Shown here: positions 12,090-20,431 of the stretch, one piece after another
Layout: each line of letters opens with the position of its first letter
How positions within the stretch are numbered: the first letter of the stretch is position 1
DNA from: DASXHZ01 sp036488085
GTDB taxonomy: Bacteria; Acidobacteriota; Thermoanaerobaculia; Gp7-AA8
Direction of reading: 5' to 3'
Assembly: GCA_036488085.1 (NCBI GenBank)
Contig: DASXHZ010000055.1
Coordinates: 1 to 49,837, forward strand
Length of the DNA: 49,837 bases
Notes under the pieces: model-generated
Databases searched by the model: none
Told to the model about the DNA's origin: nothing
What the model saw: the letters and a program-made list of their open reading frames with translations, nothing else
Position numbers and translations under genes: made by a program

Positions 12090-13495
12090 GACAACTGTAT
12101 CCAGACACGACGCGAAGCCTCGGCGTCCGGCCTGAGCTCCGTGACCTCGATCCCGAACATCGCTCCCCAGCGATCGAACGCAATCGCGTGTTCGTTGATC
12201 GCGAGCTCCGGCGCGCCGGTCGGGACGCGCTCGAAGATGCGCCCACCGAAGTTGTTGACCACGACCACGCGCGGCTTCGTCTCGAGCTGCGGAACGATCC
12301 ACGGCGCGTTGAGGTCATAGAGCGCTGTGAGATCGCCGACGATCGCGACGTCGGCGCCCCAGCCGAACGCCGTCGACAGTTGCCCGTCGATTCCGTTCAC
12401 GCCGCGATTCGCCTCGATCACGTATCCGCGTTGGTCGCGGGTGGCGGCAAGGTCCCACTCGCGGATCGGGAGGGAGTTGCCGAGGTAGATGCGCGAGCCG
12501 GTCGGCAGCTCGCGCGAGATCTGCCGGAAGATCGCCAGCTCGGATTGGGGTTCGGCATCCAGGACCGCCTCCAAGCGCGCACACAGCTCGCGGTCGCGTG
12601 CGAAGAAAGCTTTATCCGGTATGCGCGCATCCTCCTCGCGCAACGCGTCGAGCGAGTGGACCTCGCCCCGCGAAAGGCCGGGAAACGGCAGATGGCTGAA
12701 ACAGACCACTCGGAGCTCGCTGCGGTCGAGGTCGCGCCAGAAGCGGAGCGTCGGCACGTTGCCGATGCGAATCACGCCGTCGAATGCGCCGTGCGAAAGC
12801 GAGCGTTCGTTCAGCACCAGCAGGTCGCGGAGCGCTTCGTCTTCGCGAAGACCGGACAGCGGTTCGGCGTAGACAGGCGCGTTCAACTGGAGTGCGAATT
12901 CACGGACGCGGTCGCGGTCCTCCGAGGCCAGGCCGCCGATAATGACCAGCGGCTGGTCAAATTCGATTGGTACCTGCGTCACATCCGGCGTGACGCGCGG
13001 TCGCATCCGCACCGACCGCGCAGCATCGGCCTCGACTTCACCGTCAATCAGCGGCTCGTCGAATTCGACATTGAGGTGCAGTGCGCCGTGCCCCGACCAT
13101 TCCTCGATCCGCGTCGCCGCGTGGACCCCGAAGATCGCCTGCTGGTCGATCGACTGCGGCGCACCCGTACCGCGGAACCGAGCCGGACGATCCGCCGTCA
13201 GCAGCACGAGCGGGACCCCCGAGTAATGCGCCTCGATCACCGCCGGAAGCAGCTCGGCGACCGCCGTCCCGCTCGTCGTAACGACACACGCCGGCCGGCC
13301 GAGCCGCTTGCCGACGCCGAGGGCAAAGAAAGCGGCGCCCCGCTCGTCGACGAACGTGTACGTCTTGACCTGCGTCGTTTTCGCGAGGACCGCGAGCAGC
13401 GGCGCATTCCGCGAGCCGGCGCAGACGCAGAAGTTGGTCACGCCGAGACCGCGGATCGCGGCGATCGTCTGCCGCGCGAGCTCGATGTTGGTCAT
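12086..13495 (-). CDS. menD: SEPHCHC synthase (MenD)
   Basis: A thiamine-diphosphate enzyme of 469 aa that joins isochorismate and 2-oxoglutarate, the committed step of menaquinone synthesis. The N-terminal motif CAGSRNAPL (about 21-29), the VTTSGTAVAELLP segment, and the ThDP/Mg motif GDLTALYDLN near residue 390 are characteristic of MenD. E. coli MenD is about 556 aa; the difference is spread through the middle domain and C-terminus. The ATG overlaps the menF stop as ATGA and the stop overlaps the menH start. Confidence 0.93.
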   Translation of the reverse strand: MTNIELARQTIAAIRGLGVTNFCVCAGSRNAPLLAVLAKTTQVKTYTFVDERGAAFFALGVGKRLGRPACVVTTSGTAVAELLPAVIEAHYSGVPLVLLTADRPARFRGTGAPQSIDQQAIFGVHAATRIEEWSGHGALHLNVEFDEPLIDGEVEADAARSVRMRPRVTPDVTQVPIEFDQPLVIIGGLASEDRDRVREFALQLNAPVYAEPLSGLREDEALRDLLVLNERSLSHGAFDGVIRIGNVPTLRFWRDLDRSELRVVCFSHLPFPGLSRGEVHSLDALREEDARIPDKAFFARDRELCARLEAVLDAEPQSELAIFRQISRELPTGSRIYLGNSLPIREWDLAATRDQRGYVIEANRGVNGIDGQLSTAFGWGADVAIVGDLTALYDLNAPWIVPQLETKPRVVVVNNFGGRIFERVPTGAPELAINEHAIAFDRWGAMFGIEVTELRPDAEASRRVWIQLS

Positions 13496-14520
13496 GCCGG
13501 GACCAATGCATCAAGCCCAAACAGCGCCTTCACCTGCGCGCGCTTCTGGCGTAGCTCTTCGAGCTCGCGTTCGAGCTGGCTCTCGGGGAGAAGTCCGGCG
13601 CCGGAGCCGACGCGGAGGGAGGTGCCGTGCCACTGCACGTTGCGGATCGACACGACCGCGAGCGCGGAACGGTCTTCGCGCTCGAGACCGAACGGGGCGC
13701 CGAACGACCGTCGCTTGACGCCGCGGTCGGCTTCGCGCAGCCACCGCTCGCCCGCTTCATTGCGCGGCGAGACGCCGAGGGCCGCGGTCGGGTGGAGGCG
13801 GCGGATCATTTCGCCGAACGACATTTTCTCCGCGCCGTTTTCCGCGAAGTAAATCGGCGTGATGAGGTGCGCGATGTTTGGCAGCCGCATGACACCGATC
13901 GGACCAAGCTCCAGGTTCCCGAACGGCGCGAGACGCCGAACGATGTCATCCACCACGAACCGATGCTCCCGCATTTCCTTCGGATCGTGCAGCAGCTCCT
14001 CGGCGCGCGCGACCGGGCGAGTGCCCGCCAAAGCCATAGTCGCGTACCCACGGCGCTCCGATCGGAACAGCAGCTCCGGCGTCGCGCCGATCATGCCGTG
14101 CGAGTGGTACGAGTAGCCGTACGCCCACATTCCGCCAGGCAGCGCCTGCAGCTCGTTGACGAGCCACTGCCGCGGGTCGGCGCTTGCATCGCCACTCTCG
14201 AAGACGATCGGGACGATCTTGTTGAAGACGCCGCTCGCCATCGCCTCCTGCGCGGAGCGAAAGAGCTTCGCGAAGTCTTCGTTTGCAGCGGGCTGCCATT
14301 CGACCCGCAACGCTTCCCCTTCGCCAATCCGCTCCGCGAACTCCTCGACCGACAGCTCCTCCCACTCCGCCGGATGCCGCCACGGGTGCGGATCGTCGAG
14401 GAAAAAGTCGGTGACATAAAATGCCGGCCGCTCCGGCCGCCGGAATGGCAACTGCTCGAACGGTCCCCATCCGACGAAGAGCCGATGCGGGGCCGTCTGG
14501 ATGAAAGCGAAGTCGCGCAT
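13492..14520 (-). CDS. menF: Isochorismate synthase
   Basis: A chorismate-binding enzyme of 342 aa, first gene of the men operon, converting chorismate to isochorismate. Family motifs are ALAGTRPVAR near residue 160, HPTAALGVSPRNEA near residue 250 and GAPFGLE shortly after. The neighbourhood (menD next, coupled by ATGA) favours the menaquinone form over siderophore or salicylate forms. It is shorter than E. coli MenF (about 431 aa), lacking part of the N-terminal subdomain. A TAGAAT hexamer on the minus strand (14542-14547), overlapping the menG start codon, is the only -10 candidate; no good -35 was seen. Confidence 0.9.
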   Translation of the reverse strand: MRDFAFIQTAPHRLFVGWGPFEQLPFRRPERPAFYVTDFFLDDPHPWRHPAEWEELSVEEFAERIGEGEALRVEWQPAANEDFAKLFRSAQEAMASGVFNKIVPIVFESGDASADPRQWLVNELQALPGGMWAYGYSYHSHGMIGATPELLFRSERRGYATMALAGTRPVARAEELLHDPKEMREHRFVVDDIVRRLAPFGNLELGPIGVMRLPNIAHLITPIYFAENGAEKMSFGEMIRRLHPTAALGVSPRNEAGERWLREADRGVKRRSFGAPFGLEREDRSALAVVSIRNVQWHGTSLRVGSGAGLLPESQLERELEELRQKRAQVKALFGLDALVPA

Positions 14521-14546
14521 TATCGAAACAACAGTCCCGCGATTCT

Positions 14547-15248
14547 ATGACCACAGGACCTGATCCCCATCGCATCCGGACGATGTTCGGCAGCATCGCC
14601 GGGCGCTACGACCGCGCGAACACGATCCTGTCCGGCGGCGTGCACCATCGCTGGCGGCGGAGGACCGTCCGCTGGTCGCGCGCCAAGCGCGGCGACCGCG
14701 TGCTCGACTGCGCCACCGGCACCGGCGACCTCGCCATCGCGTTCCAGCGCGTCGTCGGCAAAGAGGGAGAGGTCATCGGCACCGACTTCACGCCGGAGAT
14801 GCTCGCCCTGGCTCACGCTAAAGCGAAGCACATCAAGTTCGAACTCGCGGACGTCACCCACCTGCCCTACGACGACGCGTCCTTCGACATCAGCTCGATC
14901 GCCTTCGGAATCCGCAACGTCGCCGACCCACGCGCCGGGATCCGCGAGCTCGCGCGCGTGGTGAAGAGCGGCGGCCGCGTGATGATCCTCGAATTCGGTC
15001 AGCCGCCGAACGGCGCATTCCGCGCCGTCTACGACTTCTACAGGCGCCACCTCCTGCCGCGCCTCGGCGGAATCGTCACGGGAGAGCGCGCTGCTTACGA
15101 GTACCTCGACCGCAGCGCCGGCGCATTCCCCTCCGCCGAAGCGTTCGTGAGCCTCATGCGCGAGAGCGCCGATTTCTCGGAGGTCGACTACGAGCGCCTC
15201 ATGTTCGGCGTCGCCTACGTCTACCGCGGCGTTAAAGGGAAGCCGTGA
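14547..15248 (+). CDS. menG: Demethylmenaquinone methyltransferase
   Basis: A class I SAM methyltransferase of 233 aa of the UbiE/MenG family that adds the ring methyl in the last step of menaquinone synthesis. The SAM-binding motif DCATGTGDLA is at residues 54-63, and the family signatures GRYDRANTILSGG near the N-terminus and FGIRNVADP in the middle are present. It is transcribed away from menF with only 26 bp between the two start codons, so the promoters must overlap each other or the coding starts. No ubiquinone genes are seen here, so MenG fits better than UbiE. Confidence 0.95.
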   Translation: MTTGPDPHRIRTMFGSIAGRYDRANTILSGGVHHRWRRRTVRWSRAKRGDRVLDCATGTGDLAIAFQRVVGKEGEVIGTDFTPEMLALAHAKAKHIKFELADVTHLPYDDASFDISSIAFGIRNVADPRAGIRELARVVKSGGRVMILEFGQPPNGAFRAVYDFYRRHLLPRLGGIVTGERAAYEYLDRSAGAFPSAEAFVSLMRESADFSEVDYERLMFGVAYVYRGVKGKP

Positions 15249-15312
15249 TTCGTTACTCGTTACTCGACGTCATCCGTCATCCGAGTAACAAATATCGAGT
15301 AACGAGTAACGA
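15246..15312. repeat. Inverted array of 7-bp units between menG and thrA
   Basis: Two GTTACTC units, then GTCATCC twice, then GAGTAAC, AAATATC, GAGTAAC, GAGTAAC. The outer units can pair as a stem of 15 bp or more. The element begins at the menG stop codon and is the second member of the family at 10588, 34557 and 43987. Confidence 0.8.
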
Positions 15313-15331
15313 CCGCTAACGGACAACACCA

Positions 15332-15337
15332 TATAGT
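15332..15337 (+). promoter_or_regulatory. -10-like hexamer for a leaderless thrA mRNA
   Basis: TATAGT ends 8 nt before the thrA GTG start. With the usual 6-7 nt from -10 to the start site, transcription would begin at or next to the GTG. No Shine-Dalgarno is visible upstream. No convincing -35 was found. Confidence 0.45.
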
Positions 15338-15345
15338 TCCGCCCA

Positions 15346-17829
15346 GTGACGTCCAGGCTCGAAGTCTACAAATTCGGCGGTGTCGCGGTCGGAACGGCCG
15401 ACGCCATTCGCACGGCCGGAGCGCATGTGCAGCAGGCGGCGCCGCACGTGGCGGTCGTCGTCTCCGCCATGAACGGCGTAACCGACCTCCTCCTCGGCGC
15501 CGCGCATGCGGCACTCAAAGGTGACCGCGTCGCCTACTTCACCGCTTCGAAGCAGTTCGAGCTGCGCCACACCGACATCGTCGTCTCACTCATCAAGAAC
15601 CGTCCGCGTGCCGAGACGCTGCAGGCGGCGGCGCAGGATTCGACGCACGAGCTGCGCGCCATGTGCGACTCGATCGCGATCCTCGGCGAGCTGACCACGC
15701 GCGCGCAGGATGCCCTCGTTGCTCGCGGTGAGCGTCTGCTGGCCCGCATCTTTACGTCGTACCTCGAGGAGCTCGGCCTCGCTGCCGAATACGTCGACGC
15801 CACCGACGTCATATTGACCGAGCGCCGCCACGGCACACTCTGGCCAAAACTGAACCGCTGCGAGCGCGCGGCAAAGAAGCACCTCGCATCGCTCGTCGAG
15901 AAGAACCGCATCGTCGTGATGCCCGGCTTCATCGGCGCCGGACCGGACGGCGAGCTCGTGACCCTCGGCCGTGGCGGCACCGACTTCTCCGCCGCGATCC
16001 TGGCGCGTTCGCTTAACGCCAAAGCGCTCACGCTCTGGAAAGAGGTCGACGGCCTCATGACCGCCGACCCGAAATCGGTCGCCACCGCTCGTGTCATCGC
16101 GGAGCTGCACTACCGCGAGGCGGCGGAGCTCGCGTTCTACGGCGCGAAGGTGCTCCACCCGCGGACGATGATCCCACTCGTCGACCGCAAGATCCCGCTG
16201 CACGTCCGCTCGACGTTCGACGCCGCGAAACCGGGGACACGCATCGCGGATGACGTGAAGCCTGGCGAGTACCCGGTCAAAGCGCTCACCGCCATCCACA
16301 AACAGGCGCTCGTCGCGATCGAAGGCTCCGGCATGATCGGCGTCCCGGGTGTCGCCGGCCGCGCGTTCACCGCGCTCTCGCAGGCGGGCCACTCGGTCTC
16401 GATGATCAGCCAGGCGTCGAGCGAGTCGTCGATCTGCTTCGTCGTCCCGGCGAATGAGAGCAAGCACGCCGTCTCCGCGCTCGAGGAGGAGTTCGCCTAC
16501 GAACGCCGCCTCAAACTGATCGACCGCATCAACGCCGACACCCGCATCGCGCTCATCGCCGTCGTCGGCCTCGGCATGCGCGGAACGCCGGGCATCGCGG
16601 CACGTACGTTCGGCGCCCTCTCCCGCGAGCACATCAACATTGTCGCGATTGCCCAAGGCTCCTCGGAACTGAACATCACGGTCGCGATCGGGGAAGACGA
16701 CGCGACGCGCGCACTGCAGGCACTCCATCGCGAGTACCAGCTCGACCGCATCCGTCCGCTGGCGGATGTCAGCGCACGCGAGTCGAAGCTGACGCTGCTC
16801 GGCTTCGGCCAGATCGGCCGCGAGCTCGCGCGCCAGCTCACCGCGCAGGAGAAGCACCTTCGCTCCGGCCTCGGCGCGGACATCAAAGTGATCGCGGTCG
16901 CCGATCGCAGCGGTGTGAAGGTCAACGAGAAGGGGTTCTCCGCGAGCGTTCTCGGCAAGCTCGCACGACAGAAGGCTTCCGGCGCGCGCCTCTTCGATCG
17001 CGCGCCGGTCGACATCGCAGGGCTGCGCGAGATGCTGCGCAAGGAGCTGTGGCTCCTCCCATCGCGCAAGCCGATCCTGGTCGATCTCACCTCGGACGAC
17101 ACGGCCGAGCTGATCGAAGAGGCGCTCGGCCGCGGCTTCCACGTCGTTCTCGCGAACAAGAAGCCGCTCGCCGTCCCGCAGGCGCAATTCGATCGAATGA
17201 TGTCGCTCGCGCGCGAGAACGCCGTCGAGCTGCGCTACGAGGCAACGGCCGGCGCGGGTCTCCCGGTGCTCGACACGCTCGCGAAGCTCCGCGAGGCCGG
17301 CGACCGCGTCGAGACGATCGTCGGCTGCTTCTCCGGAACGCTGGGGTACCTCATGACGGCGATCGAAGACGGCCGCCGCCTCTCGGACGCGGTCGACGAA
17401 GCGCAACGCCGCGGGTACACCGAGCCTGACCCGCGCGAGGACCTGTCGGGCCGCGACGTCGCACGCAAGGCGCTCATCCTCGCCCGTGCCCTCGGCCGCA
17501 GCGTCGAGTTCGACGACATCGACCTCGACGACGCGCTCCTCGCGCCCGACGCCGACGACGTCCTCGCCCTCCGCATCGCCAAAGGGGAGATCCTCCGCTA
17601 CACCGCGCGCATCGACCGGAAGGGCATCCGGGTCGGACTCGAATCGGTGCCCCCTACGTCGCCGATGGCGCGCCTGCGCGGCACCGACAACCAGGTCGCG
17701 ATCTACTCGAAACGCTACGCCACGAATCCGCTCGTCGTCACGGGCCCCGGCGCCGGCGCGGCGGTCACCGCGGCGGGCGTCCTCAACGACATCGTCGCCA
17801 TCACGACGCGGGAACAGCGCGTCCGATGA
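15346..17829 (+). CDS. thrA: Bifunctional aspartate kinase / homoserine dehydrogenase
   Basis: An 827-aa fusion enzyme, first and third steps of the threonine branch. The N-terminal kinase begins with KFGGVAVG and has GRGGTDFSA near residue 210. Two ACT-type regulatory segments occupy about residues 320-465 (GSGMIGVPGVAGRAF, GLGMRGTPGIAARTF), so feedback control by an amino acid is likely. The homoserine dehydrogenase starts at about 485 with the dinucleotide motif GFGQIGRELA, followed by ANKKPLA, YEATAGAGLPVLDT and GCFSGTLGYL. The start is GTG at 15346, supported by the -10 hexamer 8 nt upstream. The stop overlaps thrB as ATGA. Confidence 0.95.
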   Translation: MTSRLEVYKFGGVAVGTADAIRTAGAHVQQAAPHVAVVVSAMNGVTDLLLGAAHAALKGDRVAYFTASKQFELRHTDIVVSLIKNRPRAETLQAAAQDSTHELRAMCDSIAILGELTTRAQDALVARGERLLARIFTSYLEELGLAAEYVDATDVILTERRHGTLWPKLNRCERAAKKHLASLVEKNRIVVMPGFIGAGPDGELVTLGRGGTDFSAAILARSLNAKALTLWKEVDGLMTADPKSVATARVIAELHYREAAELAFYGAKVLHPRTMIPLVDRKIPLHVRSTFDAAKPGTRIADDVKPGEYPVKALTAIHKQALVAIEGSGMIGVPGVAGRAFTALSQAGHSVSMISQASSESSICFVVPANESKHAVSALEEEFAYERRLKLIDRINADTRIALIAVVGLGMRGTPGIAARTFGALSREHINIVAIAQGSSELNITVAIGEDDATRALQALHREYQLDRIRPLADVSARESKLTLLGFGQIGRELARQLTAQEKHLRSGLGADIKVIAVADRSGVKVNEKGFSASVLGKLARQKASGARLFDRAPVDIAGLREMLRKELWLLPSRKPILVDLTSDDTAELIEEALGRGFHVVLANKKPLAVPQAQFDRMMSLARENAVELRYEATAGAGLPVLDTLAKLREAGDRVETIVGCFSGTLGYLMTAIEDGRRLSDAVDEAQRRGYTEPDPREDLSGRDVARKALILARALGRSVEFDDIDLDDALLAPDADDVLALRIAKGEILRYTARIDRKGIRVGLESVPPTSPMARLRGTDNQVAIYSKRYATNPLVVTGPGAGAAVTAAGVLNDIVAITTREQRVR

Positions 17830-18743
17830 TCGCCACCGCCTTCGCCCCCGGCTCCATCGGCAACGTCGGCCCCGGCTTCGACGTCCTCGGCCTCGCTGTC
17901 GAAGGTATCGGCGACCGGGTTACCGTCGAGCTCACGACTCACGACTCGCGAATCACCGGCGTCACCGGCCGCGACGCCTGCCTGATCCCGCGCGAGGCCT
18001 CCCGCAACGCCGCCGCAATCGCCGCCATCGCCTGGCTGCGGGCCAACGGCCGCGAGGAGAACGTGATCGTCTCGATCAACAAAGGCCTAGCGCTCTCCGG
18101 CGGCATGGGCGGAAGCGCCGCCAGCGCCGTCGCCGGCGCTTACGCAGCCGCGCTCTCTACGCTCTCCGCTCTGCCCACTGCGCACTCGATCATCACCGCC
18201 GCCCTCGAAGCCGAATCCGTCCTCGCCGGCCGCCATCTCGACAATATCGCGTCGAGCGTCCTTGGCGGCCTCACGATCTCGCGCTCGATCGACCCGATCG
18301 ATGCGATCAGCGTCAAGGTCGCCGCTCCGTGGTGGGTCGCTCTCGTAACGCCCGACGTTCGCATCGAGACGAAAGCCGCGCGCGCGATCCTCCCGGAAGA
18401 ATGGCCTCGGACGATGTGGGTCCAGCAGATGGCCAACACCGTCGCGCTCACGCACGCCTTTGCCGTCGGCGACGGAGCGCTCCTCGGGCGCTCGCTCGAC
18501 GACCGCTACGCCGAGCCGTTGCGCGCCAACCTCATCCCGCATTGCCGCGAAGTGAAGCGCGCCGCCGTCCTCGCCGGCGCGTTCGGCTGCGGCATCAGCG
18601 GCTCGGGACCGACGATGTTTGCAATCTGCGAGAACGACTCGGTCGCCCGCGCCGCCTGCACCGCGATGCAGAATGCCTTCGGCGATCTGAAGTCGTCGGC
18701 GTTTGCCGGCCCGATCGCGAACGAAGGAGTGCGCGCCGTTTGA
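17826..18743 (+). CDS. thrB: Homoserine kinase
   Basis: A GHMP-family kinase of 305 aa that phosphorylates L-homoserine. The N-terminal segment PGSIGNVGPGFDVLGLA is typical of ThrB, the ATP-binding loop SGGMGGSAAS is at residues 91-100, and the third GHMP motif GCGISGSGPT lies near residue 255. The ATG overlaps the thrA stop by 4 nt and the stop overlaps the thrC start, so thrA, thrB and thrC should be translated in step. Confidence 0.95.
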   Translation: MIATAFAPGSIGNVGPGFDVLGLAVEGIGDRVTVELTTHDSRITGVTGRDACLIPREASRNAAAIAAIAWLRANGREENVIVSINKGLALSGGMGGSAASAVAGAYAAALSTLSALPTAHSIITAALEAESVLAGRHLDNIASSVLGGLTISRSIDPIDAISVKVAAPWWVALVTPDVRIETKAARAILPEEWPRTMWVQQMANTVALTHAFAVGDGALLGRSLDDRYAEPLRANLIPHCREVKRAAVLAGAFGCGISGSGPTMFAICENDSVARAACTAMQNAFGDLKSSAFAGPIANEGVRAV

Positions 18744-19921
18744 ACGAGTGGCTGCAGTGCGTCACGTGCGAGAAGCGGTATCCGATCGACGAGATCCGCT
18801 ACACGTGCGACTGCGGCGGCCTCCTCTCCGTCGACCGTGTGGCGCCCGCAATCCTGCCGGCGGATTTTGACTCTCGTCGCTCGGGCCGCAAGACGATCGA
18901 TCAGAGCGGCGTCTGGCGCTTCCGCGAAGCCGTCCTGAACGTCGATGAGCGCGACATCATCACCCATCCCGAAGGCGCGACACGGCTGTACGAGCGCAAC
19001 GGAATCTTCTTCAAACATGAGGGCGAGAATCCCACCGCCTCGTTCAAAGACCGCGGCATGACGGTCGCCGTGACGCAGGCGAAGCGCCTCGGCGCCCGCG
19101 CCATCGCCTGCGCGTCGACCGGCAACACCAGCGCGTCGCTCGCCGCGTACGCCGCGCAGGCTGGACTCCGCGCCATCGTCTTCGTCCCGAGCGGCAAGAT
19201 CTCCGCCGGGAAACTCGCGCAGACGCTTGCGTACGGCGCGACGTGCCTCCAGGTGCGCGGCGACTTCGACGCTGCCATGCACCTTGTCCGAGAAGCGTGC
19301 GACAAGCTCGGCATCTACCTCGTCAACTCAATCAACCCGTTCCGCATCGAGGGACAAAAGACCATCGTCTGGGAGCTGCTGCAAGACCTCGAATGGAACC
19401 CTCCCGACTGGATCGTCGTTCCCGCCGGGAACCTCGGCAACACCAGCGCCTTCGGCAAAGGAATAGTCGAGGCGCATCGCGCCGGCTGGATCGACCGCAT
19501 GCCGCGTCTGGCTGCCATTCAGGCCAGTGGTGCCAACCCGTTCTTCCTAAGTTTCGGCGAGAACTTCGCGACCCGCCGCCGTGTGACCGCTGAGACGATC
19601 GCCAGCGCCATCCGCATCGGCGATCCGGTCAGTTATGACAAAGCCGTCGTCTCGATCCGCGCCACGAACGGCGTCGTCGCCGAGGTGACGGATGACGAGT
19701 TGATGACCGCGAAGCGCGACATCGACCGGATGGGGATCGGCTGCGAGCCCGCCTCCGCGACCACCCTCGCCGGCGTCCGGAAGCTCGGCCTCACCGGCCA
19801 AATCGTCTGCGTCCTGACGGGCCACGTCCTCAAAGACAGCGACGCCGTGATGAAAAACGTCGCCCCGGACCAGGTCAAAGAGATCGACCCGACGATCGCG
19901 GCCGTCGAAGCGGTTCTGTAG
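18740..19921 (+). CDS. thrC: Threonine synthase with N-terminal Cys4 motif
   Basis: A PLP enzyme of 393 aa that makes threonine from phosphohomoserine. The PLP lysine is K103 in NPTASFKDRGM, followed by CASTGNTSAS and PAGNLGNTSAFGKG. The N-terminus carries C7, C10, C23 and C25, a zinc-ribbon-like motif found in one branch of threonine synthases. The start is TTG at 18740, overlapping the thrB stop as TTGA, with AAGGAG at 18724-18729. A later start would remove the Cys motif. Confidence 0.94.
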   Translation: MNEWLQCVTCEKRYPIDEIRYTCDCGGLLSVDRVAPAILPADFDSRRSGRKTIDQSGVWRFREAVLNVDERDIITHPEGATRLYERNGIFFKHEGENPTASFKDRGMTVAVTQAKRLGARAIACASTGNTSASLAAYAAQAGLRAIVFVPSGKISAGKLAQTLAYGATCLQVRGDFDAAMHLVREACDKLGIYLVNSINPFRIEGQKTIVWELLQDLEWNPPDWIVVPAGNLGNTSAFGKGIVEAHRAGWIDRMPRLAAIQASGANPFFLSFGENFATRRRVTAETIASAIRIGDPVSYDKAVVSIRATNGVVAEVTDDELMTAKRDIDRMGIGCEPASATTLAGVRKLGLTGQIVCVLTGHVLKDSDAVMKNVAPDQVKEIDPTIAAVEAVL

Positions 19922-19932
19922 GGCTCCCGCCC

Positions 19933-19959
19933 GCTTGCGGCGAGGACCGTCGCAAGTGC
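19933..19959. terminator. Weak hairpin in the convergent thrC / wHTH gap
   Basis: CTTGCG (19934-19939) and CGCAAG (19951-19956) can pair 13 nt after the thrC stop, with thrC and the next gene converging. No T run follows, so this is a weak candidate for a shared terminator. Confidence 0.25.
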
Positions 19960-19970
19960 TCCGCGCTAGG

Positions 19971-20267
19971 TCACCGCCGCCACGGGCGCAGTACGAAATG
20001 CTCCGGTGTCGCCGTGATCGACGCCCGCTCGCTCCGTAGAAGCTTTCGCCCGCCGAGATGGCGTATCGCAGCCTGAACGGCGCTCTTCGACAGTCCGGTT
20101 TCGGTCGCGATCTGCTGGTGCGACGCCTTCACGCTCCTCGACCTGACCCCCGAGGCACGCCAGTAGAGGTAGACGTAGACGACGAAGGCCGACGGCATCC
20201 GATCGTGTCCGATCAGATCCCCCATTAGTGATTCGAAGACGTACTCGTCGACGCGAACGTGGTTCAT
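19971..20267 (-). CDS. Small winged-helix DNA-binding protein
   Basis: A 98-aa protein whose middle and C-terminal part, from about residue 45, reads as a helix-turn-helix: HQQIATETGLSKSAVQAAIRHL, then a basic wing-like segment around RKLLRSERA. The pattern resembles GntR/MarR-like or replication-initiator winged helices; no ligand domain is present. The start codon abuts the long inverted repeat at 20268-20341, so there is no ordinary leader or Shine-Dalgarno. A likely target is the dyad at 20357-20380 before the divergent VOC gene, which is inference from position. Confidence 0.7.
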   Translation of the reverse strand: MNHVRVDEYVFESLMGDLIGHDRMPSAFVVYVYLYWRASGVRSRSVKASHQQIATETGLSKSAVQAAIRHLGGRKLLRSERASITATPEHFVLRPWRR

Positions 20268-20341
20268 GTAGGGGGCCGGCTCTTAGCCGGCCCAGCCCTC
20301 GCGGGTATTCACGTGTGGGCCGGCTGAGAGCCGGCCCCTAC
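20268..20341. repeat. Long inverted repeat (GTAGGGGCCGGC family)
   Basis: The left arm 20268-20294 and the right arm 20316-20341 are near-perfect inverted copies, each starting from GTAGGGG-CCGGCT. Each arm is also self-complementary (GGCCGGCT with AGCCGGCC), so it can fold as one long hairpin or two short ones. The 21-nt loop holds CCCTCGCGGG. It directly touches the start codon of the winged-helix gene. It looks like a REP/MITE-type element without coding capacity. Confidence 0.8.
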
Positions 20342-20356
20342 ACAAGGCAGTGACGG

Positions 20357-20380
20357 TCACTATAGTGATATCGACTATAG
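20357..20380. promoter_or_regulatory. Candidate operator with two CTATAG cores
   Basis: TCACTATAGTGA (20357-20368) is a perfect 12-bp palindrome, followed by a second CTATAG at 20375-20380, 15 bp further on. It sits upstream of the VOC gene promoter and next to the divergent winged-helix gene. This AT-rich dyad stands out in a GC-rich genome and looks like a repressor site; which protein binds is unknown. Confidence 0.45.
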
Positions 20381-20395
20381 CGGCAAACAAGACCG

Positions 20396-20424
20396 ATGAC
20401 AAATCGCGAAGAGGTCGCTACATT
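20396..20424 (+). promoter_or_regulatory. Promoter of the VOC gene, leaderless type
   Basis: ATGACA (20396-20401, 5/6 to the -35 consensus), a 17-bp spacer and TACATT (20419-20424) end 7 nt before the ATG at 20432. This predicts transcription starting at the start codon and argues against the ATG at 20396, which lies inside the -35. Confidence 0.6.
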
Positions 20425-20431
20425 CGTCGAC

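Noticed and set aside
12188..13852. Plus-strand frame of 554 codons
   Set aside because: It is antisense to menD and menF; the sequence is Arg/Asp-rich without domains, a usual by-product of GC-rich coding DNA.
15586..17406. Minus-strand frame of 606 codons
   Set aside because: It is antisense to thrA, which has full kinase, ACT and dehydrogenase motifs; the antisense product has low complexity.
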